The notes: a model not told the origin generated them from the letters alone. 64,000 nt of DNA from Pseudomonas sp. PDM14 (GCF_014851905.1 NZ_JACVAQ010000001.1:2480001-2544000); one strand, 5' to 3'. Numbered from the stretch's first letter, positions 36,053-45,235 are shown. Made by a program: numbers and translations.

Positions 36053-37090
36053 TCAGCCCGCCTGCCAGTAACGGCGCAGGTCGCTCGGCACCAGGCCGGT
36101 CCAACGTTTAAACGAGCGGCGGAAGTTGGTGCTGTCGTGAAACTGCAGGTAGGCGGCGACGTCGTCGTTGCTGTAGCCCTTGACCCGGTAGAGGTAGAGC
36201 GCGACGTGCTTGCGCGCCAGGTCGAGCTGTTCCTGGAAGTGCGTGCCGTGTTTCTGCAGCTTGCGCTTGAGGGTCGACGGGCTCATGCCGAAGGCCTGGG
36301 CCACGCCCTCCAGCTGCAACGGTTCGCGGATGTGTGCGAGCAGGTGGCCGTGCAGGCTTTCCAGCAGGCTGCGGCGCACGCCGAGGGCCTCCAGCTGGCG
36401 CTGGCTGTCTTGCTGCGCCACGCGCCCGGCAGTCAGCGAGGCCCCTGGCCAGGGCCGGTGCAGGTACTCGCGCGGAATGCTCAGCACATCCAGCGGCGCG
36501 TCGAAGCGCACCGTCTCGCCCAGGTGTACCCAGTACTGTTCGATGTAGCGCGGTTGTGCGTGGCTGAAGCTGCACTGCCAGGGCAGGCGTTCGCCGGCCA
36601 GCCACTGGCTCATGCCGACCAGGGTGGTCATGCCCGCTTCGAGGAGGAAGCGCCGCTGCGCACCGGCGCCGCAGCTGTCCAGCCAGTAGACGTGGGCGTG
36701 CTGCTCGTCGAGCACCAGGCGCGGGCCGAGCAGCGGGCTGAGCAGAGCGCTCTGTCGGCGCAGGATGTCCAGCGCCTGGTGCAGGTCGGCGGCCTGCTGC
36801 AGGGCGTGGCTGGCGGCGCCGTAGTGGCCGGGCAGCAGGCGCTGGCCGAAGAGGAAACTGCTGTCGTCGGCGCCGAGCAGGCGCTGGGCGTTGTCGATCA
36901 GGCAGAGGAACTGCTGCGGGCTGAGCAGCGCCTGGCCGCTGAGGATGTCCTCGTGGAACAGGCCGCTGCCGCGCAGCAGGCGATGGCTGTCGATCCCGCG
37001 CGAAAGGGCTAGGTCGAGCAGCACCGCCGGCTGGTAGTGACCGGGGATAAAGCGCTGATCGCATTCGTACCAATCGGCCTTGAGCGTCAT
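36053..37090 (-). CDS. AraC-family transcriptional regulator
   Basis: A 345-residue regulator: an N-terminal Arabinose_bd/OruR-like ligand domain (PAVLLDLALSRGIDSHRLLR) and a C-terminal AraC DNA-binding domain with two HTH motifs (LQLEGVAQAFGMSPSTLKRK, SNDDVAAYLQFHDSTNFRRS). The ATG at 37090 starts MTLKADWYECDQ; the longer frame overlaps the GGDEF gene. Such regulators (OruR, ArgR type) often control amino-acid or amine catabolism. Confidence 0.88.
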   Translation of the reverse strand: MTLKADWYECDQRFIPGHYQPAVLLDLALSRGIDSHRLLRGSGLFHEDILSGQALLSPQQFLCLIDNAQRLLGADDSSFLFGQRLLPGHYGAASHALQQAADLHQALDILRRQSALLSPLLGPRLVLDEQHAHVYWLDSCGAGAQRRFLLEAGMTTLVGMSQWLAGERLPWQCSFSHAQPRYIEQYWVHLGETVRFDAPLDVLSIPREYLHRPWPGASLTAGRVAQQDSQRQLEALGVRRSLLESLHGHLLAHIREPLQLEGVAQAFGMSPSTLKRKLQKHGTHFQEQLDLARKHVALYLYRVKGYSNDDVAAYLQFHDSTNFRRSFKRWTGLVPSDLRRYWQAG

Positions 37091-37100
37091 GCCGGCGGCC

Positions 37101-38018
37101 TCAGGCGCTGCGGATGTGGAGCGGCTGCTTGGCCTTGGCAAGCGCCAGGTTGAGGCGTTGCAGCAGACTCTGCGCATCGTCCTGCAGGGCCATCACCGAG
37201 GCCACGCTGGCGCGCAGTTGCAGGCGTTCGCCGTGCTCGCCGGTCTTGTGCGCGAAGTGCGCCACGGCCTGCTGCAGCTCATCGGCGAGCTGGCGCGCCA
37301 AGCGCTCGCCGGTGTTCGGCAGGAGCACCACGAAGCGGTCGCCGGCCAGGCGGCAGAGCAGATCCTGGCGGCGCAGGTTGAGCAGCAGCAACTGGGTCAG
37401 CGCCTGCAGCACGCGGTCGCCCTCGGCGTTGCCGTAGACGCGGTTGATGCTGCTGAAATCGTCGAGGTCGATGATCACCAGCGACAGCGCCTGCTGTTCG
37501 CTGCGCGCCCGCGCCAGACTCTGTTCCAGCTGCAGGCGCAGGTAGTCGGCGGCGCCCAGCGGGGTCAGTTTGTCGAACAGGCGGTGCTCGCGGAACACCC
37601 GCTCGCGCTTTTCCATCTGCGCGCTGATCGCCAGCTGCTCGTGGTGCCAGTGATAGAGGCCGAGGGTCAGCAGAATCAGGCCGACCGGCATCGGCCCCGA
37701 CTCCAGCCAGTGGTCCCAGGTGATGTGCTCGGGCATGCGGATGAATTCGTCGAGGCAGTCGATCCACCAGGAGAAGAACACCAGCGACAGGCCCAGGGCC
37801 AGCAGGTTGGTCACCCGCCCGGCCGGTCGGCTCTTCAGCACCAGGCCGAGCCAGACCAGGCACAGCACGGCCGAACCGCCCTCGCCGAACACGTCCAGCC
37901 AGACCCATTCCTGGGTGCTCTTCAGGTCGCCCACGGCCAGGTGCAGAAGCAGGCCGAGGTTGGCGGCGAGGAACAGCGCGGTGAGTTTCAGGCGGTGCAG
38001 TCTGAGCAGGGATGGCAT
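37101..38018 (-). CDS. Membrane protein with degenerate GGDEF domain
   Basis: A 305-residue protein with four or five N-terminal helices (residues about 9-125) and a C-terminal GGDEF fold (LVIIDLDDFSSINRVYG, GDRVLQALTQLL). The active-site motif is AGDRF instead of GGDEF, lacking both first Gly and catalytic Glu, and no RxxD inhibitory site precedes it. It is therefore unlikely to make cyclic-di-GMP and may be a receptor, scaffold or relic. It is ten bases upstream of the AraC gene in the same direction, probably one transcript. Confidence 0.85.
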   Translation of the reverse strand: MPSLLRLHRLKLTALFLAANLGLLLHLAVGDLKSTQEWVWLDVFGEGGSAVLCLVWLGLVLKSRPAGRVTNLLALGLSLVFFSWWIDCLDEFIRMPEHITWDHWLESGPMPVGLILLTLGLYHWHHEQLAISAQMEKRERVFREHRLFDKLTPLGAADYLRLQLEQSLARARSEQQALSLVIIDLDDFSSINRVYGNAEGDRVLQALTQLLLLNLRRQDLLCRLAGDRFVVLLPNTGERLARQLADELQQAVAHFAHKTGEHGERLQLRASVASVMALQDDAQSLLQRLNLALAKAKQPLHIRSA

Positions 38019-38193
38019 GGCCGCGCGGGCTCCACGAACGGGGTGTGGGCGCCAGCAGAGCAGAGCCGTGTGACGGAATGGTTGCAGTGGGGGAGGTCGA
38101 ATCGGCTCACGTCGGTTGCGCGATTATTTTGCGTTCAGCTATGACGGCCGGAGCCGGGTTGGCTCAATGACGCTGCGTCGAGCGTCGCTCTGC

Positions 38194-38259
38194 CGTAGGG
38201 TGCGCCGTGCGCACCGGGGCGCCGGTATGAGTCTTCCGGTGCGCATGGCGCACCCTACG
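38194..38259. repeat. REP-like inverted repeat, copy A
   Basis: Two 24-base arms (38194-38217 and 38236-38259) beginning CGTAGGGTGCGCCGTGCGCA are inverted with one mismatch around an 18-base loop. Closely related copies are at 47367-47431 and, degenerate or partial, at 59309-59358 and 63960-64000. This GTAGGGTGCGC type is a dispersed intergenic repeat of pseudomonads. The rest of 38019-38330 shows no gene. Confidence 0.85.
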
Positions 38260-38330
38260 CGGGTCGATTCAGCTCAAACGTGCCCCTGAAACCCGGCAAA
38301 AGCCCGTAAATCGGGGCCCGTGCCGGTGGC

Positions 38331-38348
38331 CTGTCACAGAACCGTCAT
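38331..38348 (+). promoter_or_regulatory. Pho box upstream of the receptor-phytase genes
   Basis: CTGTCAC-AGAA-CCGTCAT matches the PhoB direct repeat CTGTCAT-N4-CTGTCAT at 12 of 14 positions with exact spacing. It is 73 bases before the receptor ATG, with a TAGCTT -10-like hexamer about ten bases downstream. This predicts induction by phosphate starvation. Confidence 0.7.
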
Positions 38349-38420
38349 CGCTCACTCCTAGCTTGCGCTCCAAGTCGCCGGGTACTGGCCCGGCCGGAAC
38401 GCTTGTCTGGGGAGATCAGC

Positions 38421-40937
38421 ATGCACACTCGTCGTCTTACCGCCCGCCGTGCGGGCTTCACCATCAGCGCCCTGACGCTGGCCATCGTCGCCACACCGCT
38501 GTGGGCGCAGGAAGCCACCGAGCACGTCAACGTGGTCGGCCAGGCCGCGAGCATCGACGAAGCGCTCAAGGAGCAGCGCCGTTCCGACAGCGTGGAAAGC
38601 GTGGTGCATGCCGACGGCGTGGCCCAGCTGCCCGACCAGAATGCCGCCGAAGCGGTGCAGCGCCTGCCGGGTGTCAGCGTCGAGCGCGACCAGGGTGAAG
38701 GCCGCTTCGTCAGCGTGCGTGGCCTGGGCCCGGACCTCAACGCCGTGACCATCAACGGCACGCTGGTGCCCTCGCCGGAAAGCGACCGCCGTGCCGTCGC
38801 CCTCGACGTGCTGCCGGCCGAACTGGTGCAGTCGCTGACCGTGGTCAAGACCCTGACCCCGGACATGGACGCCAACTCCCTCGGTGGCACCATCGAGGTG
38901 GAAAGCCTGTCGGCCTTCGACCACAAGGGCCTGTTCTACACCGGCTCGGTCGAAGGCAGCTACGACGAGAACACCGAGCAGACCAGCCCGAAATTCTCCG
39001 GCGCGATCAGCGACCGCTTCAGCCTCGGCGACGGCACCGACAACTTCGGCGTGGCCGCCGCGCTGAGCTGGCAGGAACGCGACTTCGGCTCGGACAACGT
39101 CGAGACCGGCGGTGACTGGGATTTCGAGGACGGCGCCCGCCTGCAGTCGCTGGAGCAGCGCGACTACGCCATCACCCGTGAGCGCAGCGGTTTCGGCCTC
39201 AACTTCGACTACCAGCCGGATGACCTCTCCAGCTACTACCTGCGCACCCTCTACAGCCGCTTCAAGGACACCGAGACACGCAATGCCGCCGGCGTCGAAT
39301 TCGCCGACGCGCAGCTGCCGGGCGAGACCGGCGATGCCGAAGGCTTCCGCGAGCTGAAGGACCGCGAGGAAACCCAGGAGATCCAGTCCTACGTGCTCGG
39401 CGGCGAACGCCTGTTCGGCCAGTGGACGCTCAATGGCCAGGTCGGCTACAGCAAGTCCAGCCAGGACACGCCGGGGCACATCGGCGGCGCGGTATTCGAG
39501 GGCAACGACGATTTCAGCGGCATTGGTTTCGGCAACAGCCGCAAGCCGCGCCTGATCGCCGGCAGCGACTTCTACGACCCGGCCAACTTCAGCCTCACCG
39601 AAGTCGAGTGGGCCGAGGAGAACACCAACGACACCGAGAAGAACATCAAGCTCGACCTGGCCCGTGACTACGAGCTGAGCGGTTACGCAGCCCAGGCGAA
39701 GTTCGGCGGCAAGCTCAGCCGCCGCGAGAAGGACAACGACACCGACATCTGGACCTACGAGGACCTCGATACGGTCTTCAGCGATGCCCAGCTGGGTATG
39801 GACCGGTTCACCAAGGGGCGCGTCGACTACGCCCTCGGCAACTTCGGTCCGGGCCTGTCGGCCGGGGCGGTGGAGAACCTCATCGGCGGCCTCGACCGCA
39901 GCGACTACTACAACGAGGAAGAGTCGCGGGTGAACGACTTCGACATGAGCGAAGACATCAACGCCGCCTACCTGATGAACACCCTGGACATCGACGACTG
40001 GCGCATCATCGCCGGCGTGCGTTACGAGGGCACCGAGTTCGAAGCCAAGGGCACCGGCCTGCGCGATGGCGACTACGAAGCCATCGAAGCCGACAGCGAC
40101 TACCACCACTGGCTGCCCGGCCTGCACGTGCGCTACAGCCTGAACAAGGACACCCAGCTGCGTTTCGCCTGGACCAACGCGGTGGTGCGCCCAACCTTCG
40201 GCCAGCTGGCGCCGGGCTTCGTCATCGACGGCGACGAAGCCAGCTTCGGCAACCCGACCCTCGACCCGCTGGAATCGAGCAACTTCGACCTCGGCATCGA
40301 GCACTACCTGGGCCGCGCCGGCGTGGTCTCCGCCTTCGTGTTCTACAAGGACATCGAGCACTTCATCTACAACGCCGACCTTGCCGGTACCGGCGAATGG
40401 GCCACCTTCGCCGAGGCCAACACCTTCGCCAACGGCGACAGCGCCAAGCTCTACGGCCTGGAGCTGGCCTACTCGCAGAAATTCGACTGGCTGCCGGCGC
40501 CGTGGAACGGCCTGCTGCTGGGCGCCAACGCCACCTTCAGCCGCTCCGACGCGAGCATCTCCGGTTTCGACGTCGACAGCGGGCGCAACCTGGAACGCGA
40601 TATCGACCTGCCGTTCCAGTCCGACAGCGTCGGCAACCTGATGCTCGGCTGGGAGAACGACAAACTCAGCCTGCGCCTGTCGGCCAACTACAAGTCCGAC
40701 TACCTCTACGAGGTCGCCGGCCTCGACGACAAGGCGCACGACCTGCACGTCGACGACCAGGTGTTCGTCGACTTCGCCGCCGGCTACTTCCTGACCAAGA
40801 ACCTGCAGCTCAGGTTCGAGGCGCAGAACCTCACCGACGAGAGCTACTACGTCTACACCGGCAGCCGCGCCTACAACGCCCAGTACGAAGAGTACGGCCC
40901 GACCTACAAGCTCGGCCTGACCTTCACGCATTTCTAG
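38421..40937 (+). CDS. TonB-dependent receptor of the phytase locus
   Basis: An 838-residue outer-membrane receptor. Signal peptide to about residue 30 (LTLAIVATPLWAQE), plug domain (SVESVVHADGVAQLPDQNAA, NAVTINGTLVPSPES) and a beta-barrel ending in FTHF. It belongs to the IPR010104-type TonB receptors with the motif AEAVQRLPGVSVERDQGEGR, often used for sugars, peptides or phosphorylated substrates rather than siderophores, and it has no STN domain. BPP phytase genes are often found next to TonB receptors, and here the phytase follows directly. I infer that it imports phytate, its metal complex or a partly dephosphorylated product. Confidence 0.88.
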   Translation: MHTRRLTARRAGFTISALTLAIVATPLWAQEATEHVNVVGQAASIDEALKEQRRSDSVESVVHADGVAQLPDQNAAEAVQRLPGVSVERDQGEGRFVSVRGLGPDLNAVTINGTLVPSPESDRRAVALDVLPAELVQSLTVVKTLTPDMDANSLGGTIEVESLSAFDHKGLFYTGSVEGSYDENTEQTSPKFSGAISDRFSLGDGTDNFGVAAALSWQERDFGSDNVETGGDWDFEDGARLQSLEQRDYAITRERSGFGLNFDYQPDDLSSYYLRTLYSRFKDTETRNAAGVEFADAQLPGETGDAEGFRELKDREETQEIQSYVLGGERLFGQWTLNGQVGYSKSSQDTPGHIGGAVFEGNDDFSGIGFGNSRKPRLIAGSDFYDPANFSLTEVEWAEENTNDTEKNIKLDLARDYELSGYAAQAKFGGKLSRREKDNDTDIWTYEDLDTVFSDAQLGMDRFTKGRVDYALGNFGPGLSAGAVENLIGGLDRSDYYNEEESRVNDFDMSEDINAAYLMNTLDIDDWRIIAGVRYEGTEFEAKGTGLRDGDYEAIEADSDYHHWLPGLHVRYSLNKDTQLRFAWTNAVVRPTFGQLAPGFVIDGDEASFGNPTLDPLESSNFDLGIEHYLGRAGVVSAFVFYKDIEHFIYNADLAGTGEWATFAEANTFANGDSAKLYGLELAYSQKFDWLPAPWNGLLLGANATFSRSDASISGFDVDSGRNLERDIDLPFQSDSVGNLMLGWENDKLSLRLSANYKSDYLYEVAGLDDKAHDLHVDDQVFVDFAAGYFLTKNLQLRFEAQNLTDESYYVYTGSRAYNAQYEEYGPTYKLGLTFTHF

Positions 40938-41165
40938 ATGCGGCCTGCTGCGCGTCGGCCAGGCGGCGTTGAGACAGGCCTCGGGATGCTCATTTACAGC
41001 TCGTAAATTCCGCTCCCTCGGCCTATCTCGCCTTGCCTGGCTCTAGCTCGCAGTGCCCGCGCATTTGTGCTGCCTGGAAGTGCTCGAAAGCTTTTGTAGG
41101 CGCACCCACGCGATAGGGCCGGCAGGCCGTGGCTTACCACTGTGTTCACAAGGATTACCCACGCA

Positions 41166-43106
41166 ATGAATTCATTCTTTCCCCGCAGCCTGCTGTTCAC
41201 CGCGCTGCTCCTGGCCCTGAGCGGTTGCGAGGAGCTGGCCAGCCCGGCTGCCGCCGCGGCCAAGCCGAGCCTGACGCTGAGTCCCTGGGGCGGTTCGGCG
41301 AAGGCCAAGGCCGAAGACCTGCGCTTCCTGCCGGCTGGCGCCCCGAACGAGCTGCGCCTGGCGGCCAGCGAGCGCAATGGCCTGTTGCTGCTGGATGCCG
41401 ACGGCAAGCAGCTGGCGCAACTGCCGGGCAGCTACAGCGGCCTCGACAGCCGCCTTGTCGGTCAACAACTGTTGGTCGCCAGCCTGGACAACGCCACCCA
41501 GCAAGCCACCCTGGTCACCCTCGACCCGGCATCGCGCCAGTGGGGCCAGCCGCAACAGTTACCGGCGCGCGACTTCGCTCTGGCCGGGCTGTGCCTGTAC
41601 CGCGACGACGCTCGGAACCTCTACCTGTTCGTCATCGGTGAAGACGGCCACGGCGAGCAGTGGCTGGTGGGTGCCGGCGAGCAGCTGAATACCGAGGCGC
41701 GTCGCGTGCGCGGCCTGCCGCTGCCGCCCGAGGCCGAGTACTGCCAGGTCGACGATGCCGCCAGCCTGCTCTTCGTCAACGAGGAAAGCGTCGGCCTGTG
41801 GGCGTTTGCCGCGCACCCGGAAGCCGATGTGGCCCGCCGTCCGGTAGACATGCAGCAGCCGTTCGGCAGCCTCAAGGCCAGCGCCGGCGCCATGGCCGCG
41901 CTGCCCGGCGGCCTGCTGGCACTGGACCCCGGCAGCGCCGAACTGCACCTCTACCAGCAACAGGAAGATACCTGGCGCGCGGTGGCCAGCCTGCCGCTGC
42001 CGGGCCTGGAAGAACCGGAGCGTCTCGACGTACGCGTTACTGCAAAAGGCCTGGACGTGCTGGTGCAGGACGATGCCAGCGGGCGTGTCTACCAAGGCGA
42101 ACTGAACTGGGCACCGCAGCCGGTGGCGCTGCCGCCCGTGCTGCCTAGCGTCGCTGCATTGCGCCAGAGCGAGCCGGTCGGTCGCCACGGCGATGCCGCC
42201 GATGACCCGGCGATCTGGATTCACCCCGCGCAGCCGCAGTTGTCCCGCGTGCTCGGCACCAACAAGAAACAGGGCCTGCTGGCTTACGACCTCGACGGCA
42301 CGCTGCTGCAGGAATTGCCTGTCGGCCGCCTGAACAACGTCGACGTGCGCCCCAACTTTCGCATGGGCGAGCAGCTCGTCGACCTGGCCGTGGCCAGCAA
42401 CCGCGATCACAACAGCATCAGCCTGTTCGCCATCGACCGCGCCAGCGGCGAGCTGCGCGAGGCCGGCGAGATCCGCACGCCGCTCAAGGAGATCTACGGC
42501 ATCTGCCTGTTCCAGCCGGCCAGCGGCGAGCTGTACGCCTTCGCCAATGGCAAGGACGGCAGCTTCCTGCAGTACCGCCTGAGCGCGCCGGACGGCAAGG
42601 TGCAGGGTGAGCTGGTGCGCCGCTTCGAGGTGCAGAGCCAACCCGAGGGCTGTGTGGCCGACGACCAGCGCCAGCGCCTGTTCCTCGGCGAGGAGGACGC
42701 CGGCGTGTGGGCCGTGGATGCCCGCGCCGATGGCCCGACCGAGCTGCACGCGGTGATGAAGGTCGGCGATGTGCTCAAGGCCGATGTCGAGGGCCTGGGC
42801 CTGTACCAGTCCGCCCACCAGGACTACCTGGTGATCTCCAGCCAGGGCAACGACAGCTATGTGGTGCTCGACGCCGAGCCGCCCTATGCGCTCAAGGGCG
42901 CCTTGCGCGTCGGCCTCAACGGCGCGCTGGGCATCGACGGCGCCTCGGAAACCGACGGACTGGAAGTGACCTCGGCCAACCTCGGTGGCGCCTGGAGCGA
43001 CGGCATGCTGGTGGTGCAGGACGGCCGCAAGCGCATGCCCGAGCAGACGCAGAACTTCAAGTTCGTGCCCTGGAGCGATGTGGCCCAGGCGCTGAAGCTG
43101 GAGTGA
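41166..43106 (+). CDS. Beta-propeller phytase lipoprotein, two propeller domains
   Basis: A 646-residue 3-phytase (BPP). The lipobox LALSGC puts the lipidated Cys at 21, so it is anchored to a membrane. The C-terminal half (about 330-640) holds the BPP signatures HGDAADDPAIWIHP, GTNKKQGLLAYDLDG, NNVDVRPNF, SNRDHNSISLFAID and EDAGVWAVDA, i.e. the calcium-binding acidic residues. The N-terminal half (35-320) is a second, divergent propeller without these residues; such incomplete domains help substrate binding in known dual-domain BPPs. It releases phosphate from inositol hexakisphosphate. ATG 41166 is preferred to GTG 41142 because it begins the signal peptide. The 228 bases before it hold no clear promoter. 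Confidence 0.93.
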   Translation: MNSFFPRSLLFTALLLALSGCEELASPAAAAAKPSLTLSPWGGSAKAKAEDLRFLPAGAPNELRLAASERNGLLLLDADGKQLAQLPGSYSGLDSRLVGQQLLVASLDNATQQATLVTLDPASRQWGQPQQLPARDFALAGLCLYRDDARNLYLFVIGEDGHGEQWLVGAGEQLNTEARRVRGLPLPPEAEYCQVDDAASLLFVNEESVGLWAFAAHPEADVARRPVDMQQPFGSLKASAGAMAALPGGLLALDPGSAELHLYQQQEDTWRAVASLPLPGLEEPERLDVRVTAKGLDVLVQDDASGRVYQGELNWAPQPVALPPVLPSVAALRQSEPVGRHGDAADDPAIWIHPAQPQLSRVLGTNKKQGLLAYDLDGTLLQELPVGRLNNVDVRPNFRMGEQLVDLAVASNRDHNSISLFAIDRASGELREAGEIRTPLKEIYGICLFQPASGELYAFANGKDGSFLQYRLSAPDGKVQGELVRRFEVQSQPEGCVADDQRQRLFLGEEDAGVWAVDARADGPTELHAVMKVGDVLKADVEGLGLYQSAHQDYLVISSQGNDSYVVLDAEPPYALKGALRVGLNGALGIDGASETDGLEVTSANLGGAWSDGMLVVQDGRKRMPEQTQNFKFVPWSDVAQALKLE

Positions 43107-43151
43107 GGCGCCCTGCCGGTATTGCGCACTCGGCGGTCCGTGCCGGGGGCG

Positions 43152-43169
43152 CTGTCATCAGCCGGTAAC
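43152..43169 (+). promoter_or_regulatory. Pho box upstream of exbB
   Basis: CTGTCAT-CAGC-CGGTAAC has a perfect first half and a weaker second half (11 of 14 positions overall), with a TAATCGAAT -10-like sequence about eight bases downstream. It would give the exbB-exbD-tonB-phoX genes their own PhoB-dependent start. Confidence 0.55.
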
Positions 43170-43190
43170 CGCGACGTAATCGAATAGCAC

Positions 43191-43228
43191 TTAACCCCTT
43201 CTCCTGCGGGAGAGGGCTGGGGTGAGGG
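43191..43228. repeat. CTCCTGCGGGAGAGGG-type intergenic repeat, copy 1
   Basis: The sequence around TCTCCTGCGGGAGAGGGC followed by TGGGGTGAGGG is a short hairpin with a conserved tail, a very common intergenic element in pseudomonads. A second copy stands at 45236-45266, so the two flank exbB-exbD-tonB. Confidence 0.6.
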
Positions 43229-43272
43229 AAGCGCACCGCGCGGCTCACCCTGCCATGCCAAGGAGCCCCACC

Positions 43273-43980
43273 ATGCACGCCACCCTCGAACAGATGACTG
43301 TTTGGAGCCTGGTCAACGACGCCAGCCTGCTGGTCAAACTGGTCATGTTGATCCTGCTCGGCGCCTCGCTCGCCAGCTGGTACCTGATCATCCAGCGCAG
43401 CCTGCTGCTCGGCCGCAGCGAGCGTCTGGCCAAGGATTTCCTGCGCCGCTTCCGCCAGGGGGGCGACCTCACCCAGCTGTACCGCGAGGGCCGTGCCGAG
43501 GCCGATGGTGACGCCGCGCTGGAGCGTATCTTCCGTGCCGGCTTCGACGAGTACGCGCAGCTGCAGCGCCAGCCGGGCGCTTCGCCTGAAGCGGTGATCG
43601 ACGGCGTCGAGCGCAGCCTGCTGGTGGCCATCTCCGAGCAGGAAGAGCGCCTGGAAAAGGGCCTGCCGTTTCTCGCCACGGTCGGTTCGGTGAGCCCCTA
43701 CATCGGCCTGTTCGGCACCGTGTGGGGGATCATGAACTCCTTCATCGGCCTGTCCCAGGTGCAGCAGGCGACGCTCTCCACCGTGGCGCCGGGCATCGCC
43801 GAGGCGCTGATCGCCACCGCCATCGGCCTGTTCGCGGCGATCCCCGCGGTGATCGCCTACAACCGCTTTGCCGCCCGCGTGGCCACCCTCAGCACGCGCT
43901 TCTACGCCTTCGGCAACGAGCTGCAGGGTCGCCTGCAACGGCGCCTGCAGATGACCCCGAACCTGGCCCAGGCCGCCTGA
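43273..43980 (+). CDS. exbB: ExbB/TolQ-type proton channel subunit
   Basis: A 235-residue inner-membrane protein with three helices: about 20-38 (LLVKLVMLILLGASLASWY), 135-158 (GLPFLATVGSVSPYIGLFGT) and 172-195 (IAEALIATAIGLFAAIPAVI). It has the MotA/TolQ/ExbB signature GTVWGIMNSF. It forms the proton channel that powers TonB. In sequence it is close to TolQ, but its place before exbD and a tonB gene, with no tolA or tolB, marks a receptor-dedicated system. ATG 43273 has an AAGGAG site. Confidence 0.88.
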   Translation: MHATLEQMTVWSLVNDASLLVKLVMLILLGASLASWYLIIQRSLLLGRSERLAKDFLRRFRQGGDLTQLYREGRAEADGDAALERIFRAGFDEYAQLQRQPGASPEAVIDGVERSLLVAISEQEERLEKGLPFLATVGSVSPYIGLFGTVWGIMNSFIGLSQVQQATLSTVAPGIAEALIATAIGLFAAIPAVIAYNRFAARVATLSTRFYAFGNELQGRLQRRLQMTPNLAQAA

Positions 43981-43990
43981 GGACACGCGC

Positions 43991-44434
43991 ATGCGCAAGC
44001 CGCACAAGACCCACGCGCCCAAGGCCGAAATGAATGTGGTGCCCTACATCGACGTGATGCTGGTGCTGCTGGTGATCTTCATGGTCACCGCGCCGATGCT
44101 CACCCAGGGCGTGAAGATCGAGCTGCCCAAGGTGGCCGCCGAGGCGTTGCCCAGCGACAGCCAGCAACAGGTGCTGACCCTCTCGGTGCAGGCCGATGGC
44201 GGCTACTACTGGAACCTCGGCAGCGAGCTGGACACCCAGGGCCGCACCGACAGCGCGGTGAACCTGGAGGAGATGAGCGCCAAGGTCGGCGCGCTGATCG
44301 CCGCGCGCGGCGATACCCAGGTGTACATCCGCGCCGATGGCGCCGCCGACTACGCCACGGTGATCGCCGGCATGGCCGCCTTGCAGCGCGGCGGGGTGAG
44401 CAACCTGGGGCTGATCACCGAGGCGCCGCAGTGA
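43991..44434 (+). CDS. exbD: ExbD/TolR-type protein
   Basis: A 147-residue protein with a short basic N-terminus, one helix containing the proton-carrying Asp (VVPYIDVMLVLLVIFMVTAP, Asp21) and a periplasmic domain (VYIRADGAADYATVIAGMAA). It pairs with the upstream exbB, ten bases away, and overlaps the tonB start by four bases. Confidence 0.9.
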   Translation: MRKPHKTHAPKAEMNVVPYIDVMLVLLVIFMVTAPMLTQGVKIELPKVAAEALPSDSQQQVLTLSVQADGGYYWNLGSELDTQGRTDSAVNLEEMSAKVGALIAARGDTQVYIRADGAADYATVIAGMAALQRGGVSNLGLITEAPQ

Positions 44435-45219
44435 GCAGCGCCGTGATGCCGCAGAGCGCGCCCTTCGACCTGCAATTGCCGTCCGCCGCCTGGCTGCGCA
44501 ACGCCGGTGCGGCGGGCGTGGCACTGGCGCTGCACGCCATCGTCCTCGGTCTGTTGCTGGCGCAGTGGTCGGTGCATGCGCCGCCAGCGCCGCAGGTGCG
44601 CACGCTGACCACGCAGCTGATTGCCCTGGCCCCGCCAGCGCCTCCCGCACCGCCGCAGCCCGAGGTGAGCGCGCCGCCACCGGTCCCGGTTGAGCCGCTG
44701 CCGCCCGTGGTCGCGCCGACGCCCGATCCGCGCATCGAGCAGCGTCAGCTGGAGCAGGCCGCCCTGGCACGCAAACGCGTGGAGCAGCGCGAGATCGAGC
44801 AGCAGCGCCAGCGTGACCTCGAACAAGTGCAGCGCCGCCAGGCCGAGGAGCAGGCTCGTCAGCGCGTGCAGGCGCAGCAACTGGCCCAGCAACGCCAGCA
44901 GGCCGAAGCCGCTGCCGAGCGTGCGCGCCAGGCCGAACTCGCCGCCGCGAGTCGCCCCTACCAGCCCATCGCCAAGGAAGCCCCGGACTACCCGGATCGC
45001 GCCCTGGACAAGGGCATCGAGGGTGATTGCACGGTGCGCTACCGGGTCAGCCCGCAAGGTCGCGTGGAAGACCCGCAGGTGGTCGGCGACTGCCATCCGC
45101 TGTTCGTCCGCCCATCCCTCGCTGCGGCGCGCACCTTCCGCTACCAGCCGCGCCTGGTCGACGGTCAGGCCGTAGCCGTGCCCGACGTGAAGAACACCTT
45201 CCACTACCGCATCGAATGA
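44431..45219 (+). CDS. tonB: TonB-like energy transducer
   Basis: A 262-residue protein starting with GTG inside the exbD end (GTGA). One membrane helix at about 25-46 (GVALALHAIVLGLLLAQW), a Pro-rich stretch (50-95), a long Gln/Arg/Glu coiled-coil-like segment (100-165) and a TonB_C domain (about 172-262: PDYPDRALDKGIEGDCTVRY, TFRYQPRLVDGQAVAV). The coiled coil is TolA-like, but the C-terminal domain is TonB. Two Cys in the C-terminal domain might form a disulfide. It should couple the proton gradient to the nearby receptor. Confidence 0.87.
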   Translation: MSSAVMPQSAPFDLQLPSAAWLRNAGAAGVALALHAIVLGLLLAQWSVHAPPAPQVRTLTTQLIALAPPAPPAPPQPEVSAPPPVPVEPLPPVVAPTPDPRIEQRQLEQAALARKRVEQREIEQQRQRDLEQVQRRQAEEQARQRVQAQQLAQQRQQAEAAAERARQAELAAASRPYQPIAKEAPDYPDRALDKGIEGDCTVRYRVSPQGRVEDPQVVGDCHPLFVRPSLAAARTFRYQPRLVDGQAVAVPDVKNTFHYRIE

Positions 45220-45235
45220 TCGCGCCCGCCCACTT

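Noticed and set aside
40938..41165. Search for a Pho box or promoter directly before the phytase gene
   Set aside because: No CTGTCAT-like repeat was found; the region holds Pseudomonas-type dispersed sequence, and the phytase is more likely read through from the receptor.
43273..45219. Reading exbB-exbD-tonB as a second tolQRA system
   Set aside because: ExbB is TolQ-like and the third protein has a TolA-like coiled coil, but its C-terminal domain is TonB_C, no tolB, pal or ybgF follows, and the neighbours are a TonB receptor and phosphatases.
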